Assembly (NCBI GenBank): GCA_041395505.1
Contig: JAWLAG010000002.1
Coordinates: forward strand, 315,001-379,000
Direction: 5' to 3'
DNA: 64,000 nucleotides
From: Steroidobacteraceae bacterium
Lineage (GTDB): Bacteria; Pseudomonadota; Gammaproteobacteria; Steroidobacterales; Steroidobacteraceae
Part shown: positions 1 to 8,435 of the stretch, one piece after another
Numbering within the stretch: position 1 is the stretch's first letter
How the letters are laid out: every line of letters starts with the position of its first letter
The notes under the pieces: generated by a model
Seen by the model: the letters and a program-made list of their open reading frames with translations, nothing else
Told to the model about the DNA's origin: nothing
The model's database searches: none
Program-made: the position numbers and the translations under genes

Positions 1-238
1 CAAACAAAAAGAGTGAATCACAAGCCCATTGCTGGACTTCTGGTCACTCAGGTCTTGCATCCGCAAAGGACACATCGACGCGAGTTCCCACACAAATTAC
101 CTACCGAATTTTTATAGAGCGCCCAGGCCGCTTGGGGCCGAGGGAGGGCCGGAAAGTATAGCCCCGCGGCTCTTTCCTTCCAATATACGTAAAACTTGCT
201 ACCGCTCTACAGGATCCGCAGGGCGGTCTTGATCGAGG
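1..238 (-). other. rRNA operon 5' leader (16S gene lies beyond the left edge)
   Basis: This stretch contains no convincing gene. Read on the minus strand it begins just after a strong rRNA-type promoter and carries a boxA-like element followed by a TTTGTGTGGGAACTCG block. That block resembles the boxA-boxC part of gammaproteobacterial rrn leaders, which in E. coli has TGTGTGGGCACTCG. The synteny supports the reading: in Pseudomonas the 16S gene directly follows tyrS in this order. The 16S 5' end itself is not in the window, so the operon's existence is inferred. Confidence 0.75.
106..120 (-). promoter_or_regulatory. boxA-like antitermination element of the rRNA leader
   Basis: On the minus strand the sequence is GCTCTATAAAAATTC, close to the rrn boxA core GCTCTTTAACAA, where NusB/NusE load for antitermination. 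It lies about 120 bases downstream of the predicted transcription start. Confidence 0.6.
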
Positions 239-244
239 GGGCGC

Positions 245-292
245 ATTATAGGGGGCCGGGCGGCGCTGTCAACGCAGCGCACAAAAAATATA
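245..292 (-). promoter_or_regulatory. Strong rRNA (P1-type) promoter
   Basis: On the minus strand a perfect -35 TTGACA (267-272) and a perfect -10 TATAAT (245-250) are separated by 16 bases. Upstream is an A/T tract (281-292) that could act as an UP element. The bases after the -10 are GCGCCCCC, the GC-rich discriminator typical of stringently controlled rRNA promoters. Transcription would start near 238 and run left. Positions 293-422, between this promoter and the end of tyrS, show no gene or clear terminator. Confidence 0.8.
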
Positions 293-422
293 CGAAAGTC
301 TGTTTTTTCAGGGGTTTTGGCACTGGGGGCGGCGCCAGAGGCGCGGTTCCGCGGCGCAACAAGGGCGACCCTGAGGACCCGCCGCCGGGTTTTCCAGCCG
401 GCGTCCCGCGCGAGCGCCGCCC

Positions 423-1625
423 TCAGCCCCCGAGCCGCACGCGGGCGAAGCGCCGCGGGCCGACCTGCAGCAGGTATTCCACGCCGTTTTCCAGCGTCAT
501 GTTGCGGTCGCTGACTTTCTCGCCATTGACGCGCACCGCGCCTTCGCCGATCTTGCGGCCGGCTTCGGAATTGCTCGCCGCCAGTCCTGCTTCGCGCAAC
601 ACCACAACGAGACGAGCGCCGTCGGGCGCAACCGCAAGCGATGTAAGCGGCAGGTCCGTCGGCTGTGCGCGTTCGCGAAATCGAGCGATGAAATTCTCCT
701 GTGCCGTCTGTGCGCTTGGCGCGTCGTGAAAGCGCGCGACGATTTCGCGCGCGAGTTCGAACTTGACGTCGCGCGGATTGCGTCCATCGGCAATGGCGCG
801 ACGCAATGCGTCGATATCGCCGAGCGGACGGAAACTCAGCAGTTCGAAATAGCGCCACATGAGCTCATCGGAGATAGACATGAGCTTGCCGAACATTTCG
901 TCGGGCGCTTCCGTGACGCCGACGTAGTTGCCGAGCGATTTCGACATCTTGTTGACGCCGTCGAGACCTTCGAGCAACGGCATGGTGAGCACGATCTGCG
1001 GCTCCTGCCCGTAGGACTCCTGCAGGTGCCGACCGACCAGCAGGTTGAATTTCTGGTCGGTGCCGCCGAGCTCGACGTCCGCCTTCAGCGCAACCGAGTC
1101 ATAGCCCTGGGCGAGCGGATAGAGGAATTCGTGGATCGAGATCGGCTGCCCCGCCTTGTAGCGCTTCGCGAAATCGTCGCGCTCGAGCATGCGCGCCACC
1201 GTGTACTTCGCGGCAAGCTCCACGACCTGCGAAGCATTCATCGCACCGAGCCATTTCGAGTTGAATTCGATGCGCGTCAGTTTCGGGTCGAGGATCTTGA
1301 ATATCTGTTCGCGATAGGTCGCCGCATTGGCGTCGATGTCAGCGCGGGTCAGCGGCGGACGCGTGGCGTTGCGACCGGTCGGATCGCCGATCAGTCCGGT
1401 GAAGTCGCCGATGAGGAACACGACCTCGTGGCCGAAGTCCTGGAACTGGCGCATCTTGTTGATGAGCACGGTGTGCCCGAGATGAAGATCGGGCGCCGTG
1501 GGGTCAAAGCCTGTCTTGACGACCAAGGGCTTGCCGCGGGCCAATTTGCGACGCAGTTCCGTCTCGATCAGCACCTCCGAAGTGCCGCGCTTCAACTCCG
1601 CCATCTGCGTATCGACCGTCGTCAT
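423..1625 (-). CDS. tyrS: Tyrosyl-tRNA synthetase (TyrZ/TyrS type 2)
   Basis: Charges tRNA-Tyr with tyrosine in the cytoplasm. The 400-residue product has the class I signature HLGH at residues 48-51, within the FDPTAPDLHLGH block, and KMSKS at residues 226-230. A C-terminal S4 RNA-binding domain ends in GPRRFARVRLGG. The ATG at 1625 was chosen because GGGGAGAG lies just upstream; an upstream in-frame codon at 1688 would add 21 unconserved residues. The lysine-rich KTGFDPTAPDLHLGH context marks the TyrZ-like subclass found in Pseudomonas. It sits directly upstream of the rRNA promoter in the same direction, a conserved neighbourhood, and is divergent from the M23 peptidase gene. Confidence 0.95.
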   Translation of the reverse strand: MTTVDTQMAELKRGTSEVLIETELRRKLARGKPLVVKTGFDPTAPDLHLGHTVLINKMRQFQDFGHEVVFLIGDFTGLIGDPTGRNATRPPLTRADIDANAATYREQIFKILDPKLTRIEFNSKWLGAMNASQVVELAAKYTVARMLERDDFAKRYKAGQPISIHEFLYPLAQGYDSVALKADVELGGTDQKFNLLVGRHLQESYGQEPQIVLTMPLLEGLDGVNKMSKSLGNYVGVTEAPDEMFGKLMSISDELMWRYFELLSFRPLGDIDALRRAIADGRNPRDVKFELAREIVARFHDAPSAQTAQENFIARFRERAQPTDLPLTSLAVAPDGARLVVVLREAGLAASNSEAGRKIGEGAVRVNGEKVSDRNMTLENGVEYLLQVGPRRFARVRLGG

Positions 1626-1737
1626 TCTCTCCCCTCGGCGCGGCGCGGCCTGCGTCACAAGGCCCGCGCGCCACGTTGACCCGCGCATACCCGCTCGGTT
1701 ACGGTTGCCGTTTCGGCTATTTTATGGCTCCTTGAGG

Positions 1738-3075
1738 ATGCAGACCCGGGAAAAATCGGCGCATCGCTGGTATCGCTTGCTGCGCAGCCGCGCGGTGCAG
1801 ATCCTGGGTGGCGCGATCATCGTTGCGGCCTGGTTGTTCGGGCGCGAACCGGCCTCGCGGGTCGAGCCGGCGACCGGCATCGCAGAACCGCAGGCGCAGG
1901 CAGAAGTGGCCCCGCCCGAACCCGCGACGAGTGGCTTGCCGAGCATCGCCGATCACCTGCGCAATAACCCGGCGGCAGCTTCGACAGTCGTCACCATCGC
2001 GCGCAACGACACCCTCGATGGGATATTTCGCAGCCTGCAGTTATCGCTCGGCGATCTTGCGACGTTGCGCGCCGTGCCGACACTGCGCGCAATGCTCGAT
2101 CGCCTGCACCCCGGCGACGCGCTCACGCTGGTGCACGATGGCGGCAATCTCATCGGCCTCGAGCGCCAGCTCTCGGTCAGCAAGACGCTCAACGTCGCAC
2201 GCACCGAATCGGGCTTTGCCTCCGAGGTCCTGGAAAATCCACTTGAATGGCAGGCGCGCAGTGCGAGCGGAACGATCACGAGCTCCCTGTTCGAAGCCAC
2301 GGCGAAAGCCGGCGTCAGCGACTCCATCGCGTTGGCAATGGCGGACATCTTCGCCTGGGATATCGATTTCGTGCTCGACATCCGCCCCGGCGACAGTTTC
2401 AGCGTCGTCTACGAGGAGCTGCAGCAGGACGGCAAGTACGTGAAGGACGGTGCAGTGATCGCTGCCAGCTTCACCAATCGCGGGCGCGAGTATCGCGCCG
2501 TGCGTTACGTCGATCCGGAAGGTAACACGCAGTACTACTCGCCGGACGGCAAGAGCATGCGCAAGGCCTTCCTGCGCGCGCCGCTCAAATTCACGCGCGT
2601 TTCATCGCGCTTCAATCCGAACCGCCGCCACCCGGTGTTGAACCGCATCCGCGCCCACAAGGGCGTCGACTACGCCGCGCCCACGGGCACGCCGGTGCGC
2701 GCCTCGGGCGATGGCCGCGTTCGCTTCGTCGGTGTACGCGGCGGCTACGGGCGCGTGGTCGAACTCGATCACGGCCACGGCATCGTCACCGTGTATGCGC
2801 ATTTGTCGCGGTTTGCGCGCGGGCTCGGCAGCGGCCGCAAGGTCGCGCAGGGCGAACTGGTGGGCTATGTGGGCATGACCGGTCTCGCAAACGGCCCGCA
2901 CCTGCATTACGAATATCGGGTCAATGGCCGCCACCGCGACCCGCTAAAGGTTCCACTGCCGAGCGCCGATCCCGTGCCGGAGCGCTGGCGCGGCGATTTC
3001 GAGGCCCAGGCACACTGGGCGCTTGCGACCCTCGATCGCCAGGGCGCGACAAGCACGGTCGTCGCCGCGCGCTGA
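1738..3075 (+). CDS. M23 family murein endopeptidase, OapA/MepM-like
   Basis: Predicted to cut peptidoglycan cross-bridges in the periplasm. The 445-residue product has an N-terminal basic stretch and one membrane segment (about residues 20-35), then an OapA/LysM-like region with the LPSIADHL and NDTLDGIFRSLQLS blocks. The C-terminal LytM domain has zinc ligands H307 and D311 (HKGVD), a YAHL motif and HLH at residues 388-390, so the catalytic set is complete. The ATG at 1738 was preferred to upstream codons because TTGAGG precedes it and the membrane segment then lies near the N terminus. Divergent from tyrS, as in Pseudomonas. Confidence 0.9.
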   Translation: MQTREKSAHRWYRLLRSRAVQILGGAIIVAAWLFGREPASRVEPATGIAEPQAQAEVAPPEPATSGLPSIADHLRNNPAAASTVVTIARNDTLDGIFRSLQLSLGDLATLRAVPTLRAMLDRLHPGDALTLVHDGGNLIGLERQLSVSKTLNVARTESGFASEVLENPLEWQARSASGTITSSLFEATAKAGVSDSIALAMADIFAWDIDFVLDIRPGDSFSVVYEELQQDGKYVKDGAVIAASFTNRGREYRAVRYVDPEGNTQYYSPDGKSMRKAFLRAPLKFTRVSSRFNPNRRHPVLNRIRAHKGVDYAAPTGTPVRASGDGRVRFVGVRGGYGRVVELDHGHGIVTVYAHLSRFARGLGSGRKVAQGELVGYVGMTGLANGPHLHYEYRVNGRHRDPLKVPLPSADPVPERWRGDFEAQAHWALATLDRQGATSTVVAAR

Positions 3076-3121
3076 ACCGGGCGGGCGTTGTTCTCACTCC
3101 GGCGGCCCAAAGCCGCTGCCG

Positions 3122-3136
3122 TGTCACAGTGTGACA
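3122..3136. promoter_or_regulatory. 15-bp perfect palindrome upstream of ppk1
   Basis: TGTCACA-G-TGTGACA is a perfect inverted repeat around one central base, 31 bases before the ppk1 start. A possible -10, TACACT (3150-3155), lies just downstream, so a bound regulator could cover the -35 region. It is not a CRP site, because the half-sites are in the opposite order. The regulator is unknown. Confidence 0.4.
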
Positions 3137-3167
3137 GTGGCCGCGGCGCTACACTCGTAGTTGCGCC

Positions 3168-5231
3168 ATGGACACCGAGAATCTGCGCAATCCCGGCTAT
3201 TTCATCAATCGCGAGCTGTCCTGGCTCGCGTTCAACGAGCGCGTCCTCGCGTTGGCCGAAGACGAACGGGTGCCGCTGCTCGAACGGCTGCGTTTCCTGT
3301 GCATTTCATCGAACAACCTCGATGAATTCTTCGAAATCCGCGTCGCCGGACTCAAGCAACTGATCGAGCTCGGGCGCGACGGCGGCGCCGCGGACGGGCG
3401 CAGCGCGAGCGAACAGCTCGAGGCAATCCACGCCGCCACGGTCGAGCTGATGCAACGCCAGTACCAGTGCCTCAACGAGGACCTGCTGCCGGCGCTGCGC
3501 GAAACGGGTGTCGTCATCGCCGGTCGCAGCAGCTGGTCGGAGGAGGAGCATCGCTGGCTCGAGCGCTACTTCGAAACGGAAGTGGAACCCGTACTGTCGC
3601 CGCTCGGGCTCGACCCGGCGCGGCCATTTCCGCGCATCCAGAACAAGAGCCTCAATTTCATCGCGCGTCTGGATGGCAAGGACGCATTCGGTCGTGACAG
3701 CGAGTATGCCGTGGTGCAGGCGCCGCGCTCGCTACCACGCGTCGTGCCGCTGCCCGCGGCGGGCGCGAGCAAGCGCTTCGTCCTGCTCTCCGCCGTGATC
3801 CAGGAGTTCGTGCCGCGTCTGTTCGAAGGCGTCACCGTACTTGGCTGCTATGCATTTCGGGTCACCCGCAACAGCGATCTGCTTATCGATGAGGATGATG
3901 TGGATGACCTGCGCCGCGCGCTCGAAGGCGAGCTGCTGCACCGTCGCTACGGCGCCGCCGTGCGGCTCGAAGTATGGCGTGACTGCCCGGCCGAGACCAC
4001 GGACTATCTGCTGCGCCACTTCGCCCTCGGCGCGGACGATCTCTATTACTGCGATGGCCCGGTCAATCTCAATCGGCTCGCAACGCTCTATGACCTCGTG
4101 CAGCGCACTGATCTCAAATACCCGCCGTTCACGGCGGCGACGGATCCACGCCTTCGCAACAATCCCGACTTCTTCGCCGTATTGCGCCAGCAGGACGTGC
4201 TCCTGCACCACCCATTCCAGAGTTTCACGCCCGTCGTGGATCTGCTGCGCCAGGCGGCTCGCGATCCCAACGTGCTGGCCATCAAGCAGACGCTGTACCG
4301 CACCGGCGTCGACTCGCCCATGGCGGCAGCGCTACTCGAGGCTGCCGCCAACGGCAAGGACGTCACGGTGGTGATCGAGCTGCGCGCACGCTTCGATGAA
4401 GAAGCGAATATCGAATTATCGAACCGGCTGCAGGAAGCGGGTGCCCACGTCATGTACGGCGTCGTCGGCTACAAGACGCATGCCAAAGCGCTCCTGATCG
4501 TGCGGCGGGAGGAGTCCGGCATCCGCCGCTACTGTCATCTCGGCACCGGCAATTATCACCCCCAGACCGCCCGCGCCTACACCGACTACGGCCTGATGAG
4601 TGCCGATCAGCAGATCTGCCAGGACGTACACGAAATCTTCCTGCAGTTGACCAGTCTCACGAAATCGCCCCGCCTCACGCGACTCATCCAGGCGCCCTTC
4701 GGCCTGCATGCGGCCCTGTGCGAGAAGATCCGGCGCGAGGCCGACCATGCCCGCGCCGGGCGCAGCGCGCGCATCATCGCCAAGGTCAATGCCCTCCTCG
4801 ACACCGATATCATTGTGGCGCTCTATGAAGCCTCGCGCGCGGGCGTCAGCATCGACTTGATCGTCCGCGGCATCTGCGCGCTGCGGCCACAGGTACCGGG
4901 CGTTTCGGAGAACATCCGCGTGCGCTCGATTGTCGGTCGATTCCTCGAGCATTCGCGCGTCTATTATTTCGCGAACGACGGTCAGCCCGACACCTTGCTC
5001 GCGAGCGCTGACTGGATGCCGCGCAATTTCTTTGCGCGAGTCGAAATCGCATTTCCGGTACTCGCGAGCAGCGAGCAGGCGCGGATCGTGGCAGACCTCG
5101 AGACCTATCTTTGGGATAACTGTGACGCCTGGGAACTGGGACAGGACGGCAGTTATCGGCGCCTGCAGCCGGGCGAGGAACCCGTGGTGAGCGCGCAGAA
5201 TGAATTGCTCAGCGATTACGCGCAGCTGTAA
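3168..5231 (+). CDS. ppk1: Polyphosphate kinase 1
   Basis: Makes long-chain polyphosphate from ATP, and can run in reverse. The 687-residue length is typical. The N-terminal NRELSWLAFNERVL block and the NNLDEFFEIRVAG block are hallmarks. The histidine of GYKTHAK (H438) matches the autophosphorylated residue, and the RARFDEE and HLGTGNYH motifs of the two phospholipase-D-like halves are intact. It is convergent with ppx, 30 bases from its stop, so synthesis and breakdown enzymes for polyphosphate face each other. A 15-bp palindrome precedes it. Confidence 0.96.
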   Translation: MDTENLRNPGYFINRELSWLAFNERVLALAEDERVPLLERLRFLCISSNNLDEFFEIRVAGLKQLIELGRDGGAADGRSASEQLEAIHAATVELMQRQYQCLNEDLLPALRETGVVIAGRSSWSEEEHRWLERYFETEVEPVLSPLGLDPARPFPRIQNKSLNFIARLDGKDAFGRDSEYAVVQAPRSLPRVVPLPAAGASKRFVLLSAVIQEFVPRLFEGVTVLGCYAFRVTRNSDLLIDEDDVDDLRRALEGELLHRRYGAAVRLEVWRDCPAETTDYLLRHFALGADDLYYCDGPVNLNRLATLYDLVQRTDLKYPPFTAATDPRLRNNPDFFAVLRQQDVLLHHPFQSFTPVVDLLRQAARDPNVLAIKQTLYRTGVDSPMAAALLEAAANGKDVTVVIELRARFDEEANIELSNRLQEAGAHVMYGVVGYKTHAKALLIVRREESGIRRYCHLGTGNYHPQTARAYTDYGLMSADQQICQDVHEIFLQLTSLTKSPRLTRLIQAPFGLHAALCEKIRREADHARAGRSARIIAKVNALLDTDIIVALYEASRAGVSIDLIVRGICALRPQVPGVSENIRVRSIVGRFLEHSRVYYFANDGQPDTLLASADWMPRNFFARVEIAFPVLASSEQARIVADLETYLWDNCDAWELGQDGSYRRLQPGEEPVVSAQNELLSDYAQL

Positions 5232-5261
5232 TCATCGCGCCCAAGCATTGCCCGGCTCTGG

Positions 5262-6797
5262 TCATGCGGCTGATTCGAGCGGTGCGCCACGCCGCGTGAA
5301 TACCTTCAGGCGAAATCCGAGCGCGCGCATTTGCGTGATCTCGCGGCTCAAATCGGCCACCGTCAGCGGATTTTCGCGCAGCCAGTTCGCCGGAAAGCGC
5401 AGTTCCATGCCATTGCTGCGCGGCTGCAGCGCAAGCGCCGGCAAAGGCTGGTCGCTGCGGCTGCGGTGCAGCAGCACCGCGAGCCGCAACAGCACGACCA
5501 GAAAAATCGCGCGCTCATCCCAGGGCGGCAACAGATCGTCGAAGCCGCCCAGCACCATCTTGCGCCGGTGCGTAGCGACCAGGCGCGCGAGCAACCGCTG
5601 CTCATCGCGCGCAAACCCGGGCATGTCCGAATGCTCGAGCAGATAGGCGCCATGCTGATGATATTTCGAATGCGATACGGCAAGGCCGATCTCGTGCAGC
5701 CGCGCGGCCCACGACAGAAGTTGCTGCGCGAATTCATCGCCAAGCTGCCATGGCCCGGCGACCTGCGCATACAGGCGCAAGGCCGTCGCCTCGACGCGCG
5801 CCGCCTGTGCGACGTCGACGCGATACTGTGACTGCATTGCGCGCACGCTGAGTTCGCGCGCATCCTCATGCCGGTAGCGTCCGATGATGTCGTACAAGAG
5901 GCCATCGCGCAGCGCACCGCTTGCAACCTGCATTTCGCGCACGGCCAGAACTTCGAATATGCCTGCCAGCACGGCCACGCCGGCAGCGAAGACGGGCGCG
6001 CGCTCGCGTGAGATCGCGGTCGCTGCAAGCGCATCTGCGCGGCCCGCCGTGATCAAGCTGCGTTGCAGCGACTCGAGCCCATCGCTGCTGATCCCGCTGC
6101 CCGCGATGCCGAGTTCGACAAGGGTCTCGGCGATTGCGAGCACCGTGCCGGAACTGCCAAAGGCCCGCTCCCAGCCGGTGCGTACGAACTCGGCCTCGAC
6201 GGGTTGCAGTTCCAGTCGTGCCGCGAGACGGGCACGTCGCATGCGCTTTGCGGTTATTCGGCCATTGGGAAAAAAGCGCTGGGCAAAACTCACGCAACCC
6301 ATCTGTGTACTCTCGAGCACCAGCGGTTCGAAGCCGGCGCCGATAATCAGTTCCGTGCTGCCGCCGCCGATATCAACGACCAGGGTGCGCCCCGAATGCT
6401 GGGGCACCGAATGCGCGACGCCGCTGTAAATGAGCCGCGCCTCCTCGCTGCCCGAGATGATCTGTATCGGGTGCCCAAGCGCCTCGCGCGCCCGGTTGAG
6501 AAAGCCCTTCTTGCGATGCGCATGACGCAGCGCGTTCGTGCCGACGACGCGTACGGTGCCCGCCTTGAATTCGCGCAGGCGTTGACCGAAACGTTCGAGG
6601 CAGGCAATGGCGCGCGCCGCGGCTTCGCGGTCGATGCTGCCGTCGGCGTTGATCCCGGCACCCAGGCGCACCATTTCGCGCAATCGGTCGACGACGACGA
6701 GGCGATCGTCCTCATTGCGCGCGACGATCAGGTGGAAGCTGTTGGAGCCCAGGTCAACGGCGGCGAGAACCTGCGGGGCCGTTTGCGTTCTTGCCAC
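5262..6797 (-). CDS. ppx: Exopolyphosphatase / guanosine pentaphosphatase family
   Basis: Releases phosphate from polyphosphate ends; members of the family may also hydrolyse pppGpp. The 511-residue length fits. The ASKHA phosphate-binding motifs are present: DLGSNSFHL near residue 16 and DIGGGSTELI near residue 145. A C-terminal HD-like helical domain contains LHEIGLAVSHSKYHQHG. The start is GTG at 6797. Specificity between Ppx and GppA cannot be settled from sequence alone, but the convergent ppk1 neighbour favours Ppx. Confidence 0.92.
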   Translation of the reverse strand: MARTQTAPQVLAAVDLGSNSFHLIVARNEDDRLVVVDRLREMVRLGAGINADGSIDREAAARAIACLERFGQRLREFKAGTVRVVGTNALRHAHRKKGFLNRAREALGHPIQIISGSEEARLIYSGVAHSVPQHSGRTLVVDIGGGSTELIIGAGFEPLVLESTQMGCVSFAQRFFPNGRITAKRMRRARLAARLELQPVEAEFVRTGWERAFGSSGTVLAIAETLVELGIAGSGISSDGLESLQRSLITAGRADALAATAISRERAPVFAAGVAVLAGIFEVLAVREMQVASGALRDGLLYDIIGRYRHEDARELSVRAMQSQYRVDVAQAARVEATALRLYAQVAGPWQLGDEFAQQLLSWAARLHEIGLAVSHSKYHQHGAYLLEHSDMPGFARDEQRLLARLVATHRRKMVLGGFDDLLPPWDERAIFLVVLLRLAVLLHRSRSDQPLPALALQPRSNGMELRFPANWLRENPLTVADLSREITQMRALGFRLKVFTRRGAPLESAA

Positions 6798-6826
6798 CGC
6801 TCAATATGACCGCGTGGTGCGCGGTC

Positions 6827-7177
6827 TCAGGCGGAGAAAGAGGAGCCGCAGCCGCAGGAGGTCTTGGCGTTGGGATTGCGAATGACGAATTGCGCGCCCT
6901 GCAGGTCTTCGCGGTAGTCGATCTCCGCGCCGGTAAGGTATTGAACGCTCATCGGATCGACCAGCAGCTTGACGCCCTGGTTCTCGACGCAGGTATCGCC
7001 ATCCTGCAAGGCTTCGTCGAACTCAAAGCCATACTGCAGGCCCGAGCAGCCGCCGCCCTGCACGAATACGCGCAGCATGAGGTTGGGGTTGCCTTCACCA
7101 CGAATCAGGTCGGCAACCTTGCGTGCCGCCGCATCGGTGAATACCAGGCTGTTGTCGCTCTCTACCGCCATGTCCAT
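6827..7177 (-). CDS. erpA: Iron-sulfur cluster insertion protein ErpA
   Basis: A-type carrier that delivers Fe-S clusters to apoproteins. The 116 residues carry the three conserved cysteines C44 (GGCSG), C108 and C110 (the terminal SCGCGSSF). The start ATG at 7177 is preceded by a well-formed promoter whose -10 ends 6 bases before the codon, so the mRNA is probably leaderless; no Shine-Dalgarno is present. Located 29 bases upstream of ppx on the same strand, in the tyrS-peptidase-erpA neighbourhood also known from Pseudomonas. Confidence 0.95.
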   Translation of the reverse strand: MDMAVESDNSLVFTDAAARKVADLIRGEGNPNLMLRVFVQGGGCSGLQYGFEFDEALQDGDTCVENQGVKLLVDPMSVQYLTGAEIDYREDLQGAQFVIRNPNAKTSCGCGSSFSA

Positions 7178-7183
7178 CGGTGC

Positions 7184-7212
7184 AGTTTAGGACCAGCGCC
7201 CGGGCGCGTCAA
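7184..7212 (-). promoter_or_regulatory. Promoter of erpA, leaderless type
   Basis: On the minus strand TTGACG (7207-7212) and TAAACT (7184-7189) are separated by 17 bases. The start codon follows after exactly 6 bases, so transcription should begin at or next to the A of the ATG. Confidence 0.6.
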
Positions 7213-7242
7213 AAACGAACGCGCGCGTCCCGAATCCTGGGG

Positions 7243-7671
7243 TCAGGCAGGTTCGACCAGCGCCGCGCCAGCGGGTTCCAGGCTCGCGCCAAGGCTCGTA
7301 CTTGCGCTCGCGTTGCTCTTCAACGGTACCAGCTTGCCCTGGATCTGCGCACCCGGTGCCGTCTCGATGACGCCGTAATGCACATTGCCTTCGACCCGGG
7401 CGGTAGCACCCAGGATGACACGCTCGCGCGCCACGATGTCGCCCTTGACCTTGCCGTTCAGCACGACCACCGGAACGTCGACCGAACCCTCGATACAACC
7501 TGAGTCGCTCACCGACAGCGTCGCCGCCTTGCCCGTGCTGCCGCGAACGTTGCCCGCAACGTGACCATCGAGGTGCAGTCCGCCGGTGAAATCAAGATCA
7601 CCTGATACCGATGCAGCACGGCCTATGAGCGTATCGATTTCGGTTCCGGGAGTCTTGCGACGACCAAACAT
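7243..7671 (-). CDS. Bactofilin (polymer-forming cytoskeletal protein)
   Basis: Bactofilins form membrane-associated filaments that position cell-wall enzymes. The 142-residue product has the typical short basic N-terminal tail, then a beta-helical core with repeating hydrophobic-glycine turns (HLDGHVAGNV, KVKGDIVARE, RVEGNVHYG) and a low-complexity tail. The ATG at 7671 is supported by GAGGAAG 5 bases upstream; an earlier in-frame codon at 7716 lacks this. The membrane-anchored gene just upstream on the same strand may encode its partner. Confidence 0.88.
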   Translation of the reverse strand: MFGRRKTPGTEIDTLIGRAASVSGDLDFTGGLHLDGHVAGNVRGSTGKAATLSVSDSGCIEGSVDVPVVVLNGKVKGDIVARERVILGATARVEGNVHYGVIETAPGAQIQGKLVPLKSNASASTSLGASLEPAGAALVEPA

Positions 7672-7717
7672 GGGCTTCCTCGCGGTGTTTTCAAGCAGCG
7701 GGCGACTTGGCGCCAAA

Positions 7718-8398
7718 TTACAGGGAATCGACGCTCCAGAGGTACGACTGCGTCACGGGTTCGACGCCTTTGCGGCGCGATTTAACGGTAACGGTGACCC
7801 GTTCCGGGACGAACCCTTCGGGAAGTGTGACTTCGGGCGAGAAGTTCTCGAAGTAACGAAAGCTGAAGGGCAGCTCGGCGGCCGCGTCGCCGCCGAGCGC
7901 CGTGAGGTCGAGCTTGAGCGGTCGGCCGCCCTGCGCGCCTTCGACGATGATTTCGACGCCGCCCTGGACGACATTTTCCGGTCGTACGGGCTGCACCAGC
8001 GTGAAACGCAGCTGGAAGTGCTGCGCCGTAGCCGTCGAGGCGATCCGAAACTGCTGGATCTTCACTTCCGCGGCATTGGCTTTCTCGGCGACGATGCCAC
8101 GAAAGAACGCGAGATCCTGCGACTGCCGGGCGACCTGCGCCTGCAGTTCGCCGATGGTGCGCGACAGCTCCGCGCGCTCGCGCGACTGACCTACCCGGTA
8201 GGTCTCGAGTTCCGCCAGCTGCGCACGCAATTGCTGGTTCTGGCCATCCATTTCGCGCAACAAATGCGTCTGTTCGCGCTGGCGCTGCGCCGCCGCCAGC
8301 CTGTCGTAGCCGGCATCGAACCGCCCGAATTCATAGGCGACGTACAGGACGATGAGGCCGAGCAGCAGGCAGGCCGCGATGAACACCGTGCGTCGCAT
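7718..8398 (-). CDS. Membrane-anchored coiled-coil protein (DUF6776-like)
   Basis: Unknown function. The 226-residue product has one N-terminal membrane segment (about residues 5-22), then a glutamine- and glutamate-rich coiled coil (about 35-100) and a beta-rich domain ending in SYLWSVDSL. This matches my memory of a family found beside bactofilin genes. The ATG at 8398 follows a poor ribosome site; a GTG at 8443 would add 15 residues and overlap the rppH end by 8 bases. Its position between rppH and the bactofilin gene suggests co-transcription. Confidence 0.7.
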   Translation of the reverse strand: MRRTVFIAACLLLGLIVLYVAYEFGRFDAGYDRLAAAQRQREQTHLLREMDGQNQQLRAQLAELETYRVGQSRERAELSRTIGELQAQVARQSQDLAFFRGIVAEKANAAEVKIQQFRIASTATAQHFQLRFTLVQPVRPENVVQGGVEIIVEGAQGGRPLKLDLTALGGDAAAELPFSFRYFENFSPEVTLPEGFVPERVTVTVKSRRKGVEPVTQSYLWSVDSL

Positions 8399-8435
8399 CG
8401 GTGTCTGCCGCCGGATGACGACCCGCGGTGCGCCG

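Noticed and set aside
29..232. 67-codon frame at the left edge
   Set aside because: It lies antisense within the rRNA leader and has no conserved features.
726..1679. Long open frame of 317 codons on the plus strand opposite tyrS
   Set aside because: It is the antisense shadow of a clearly conserved gene in GC-rich DNA; its product is rich in Asp, Arg, Val and Leu with no recognisable domain.
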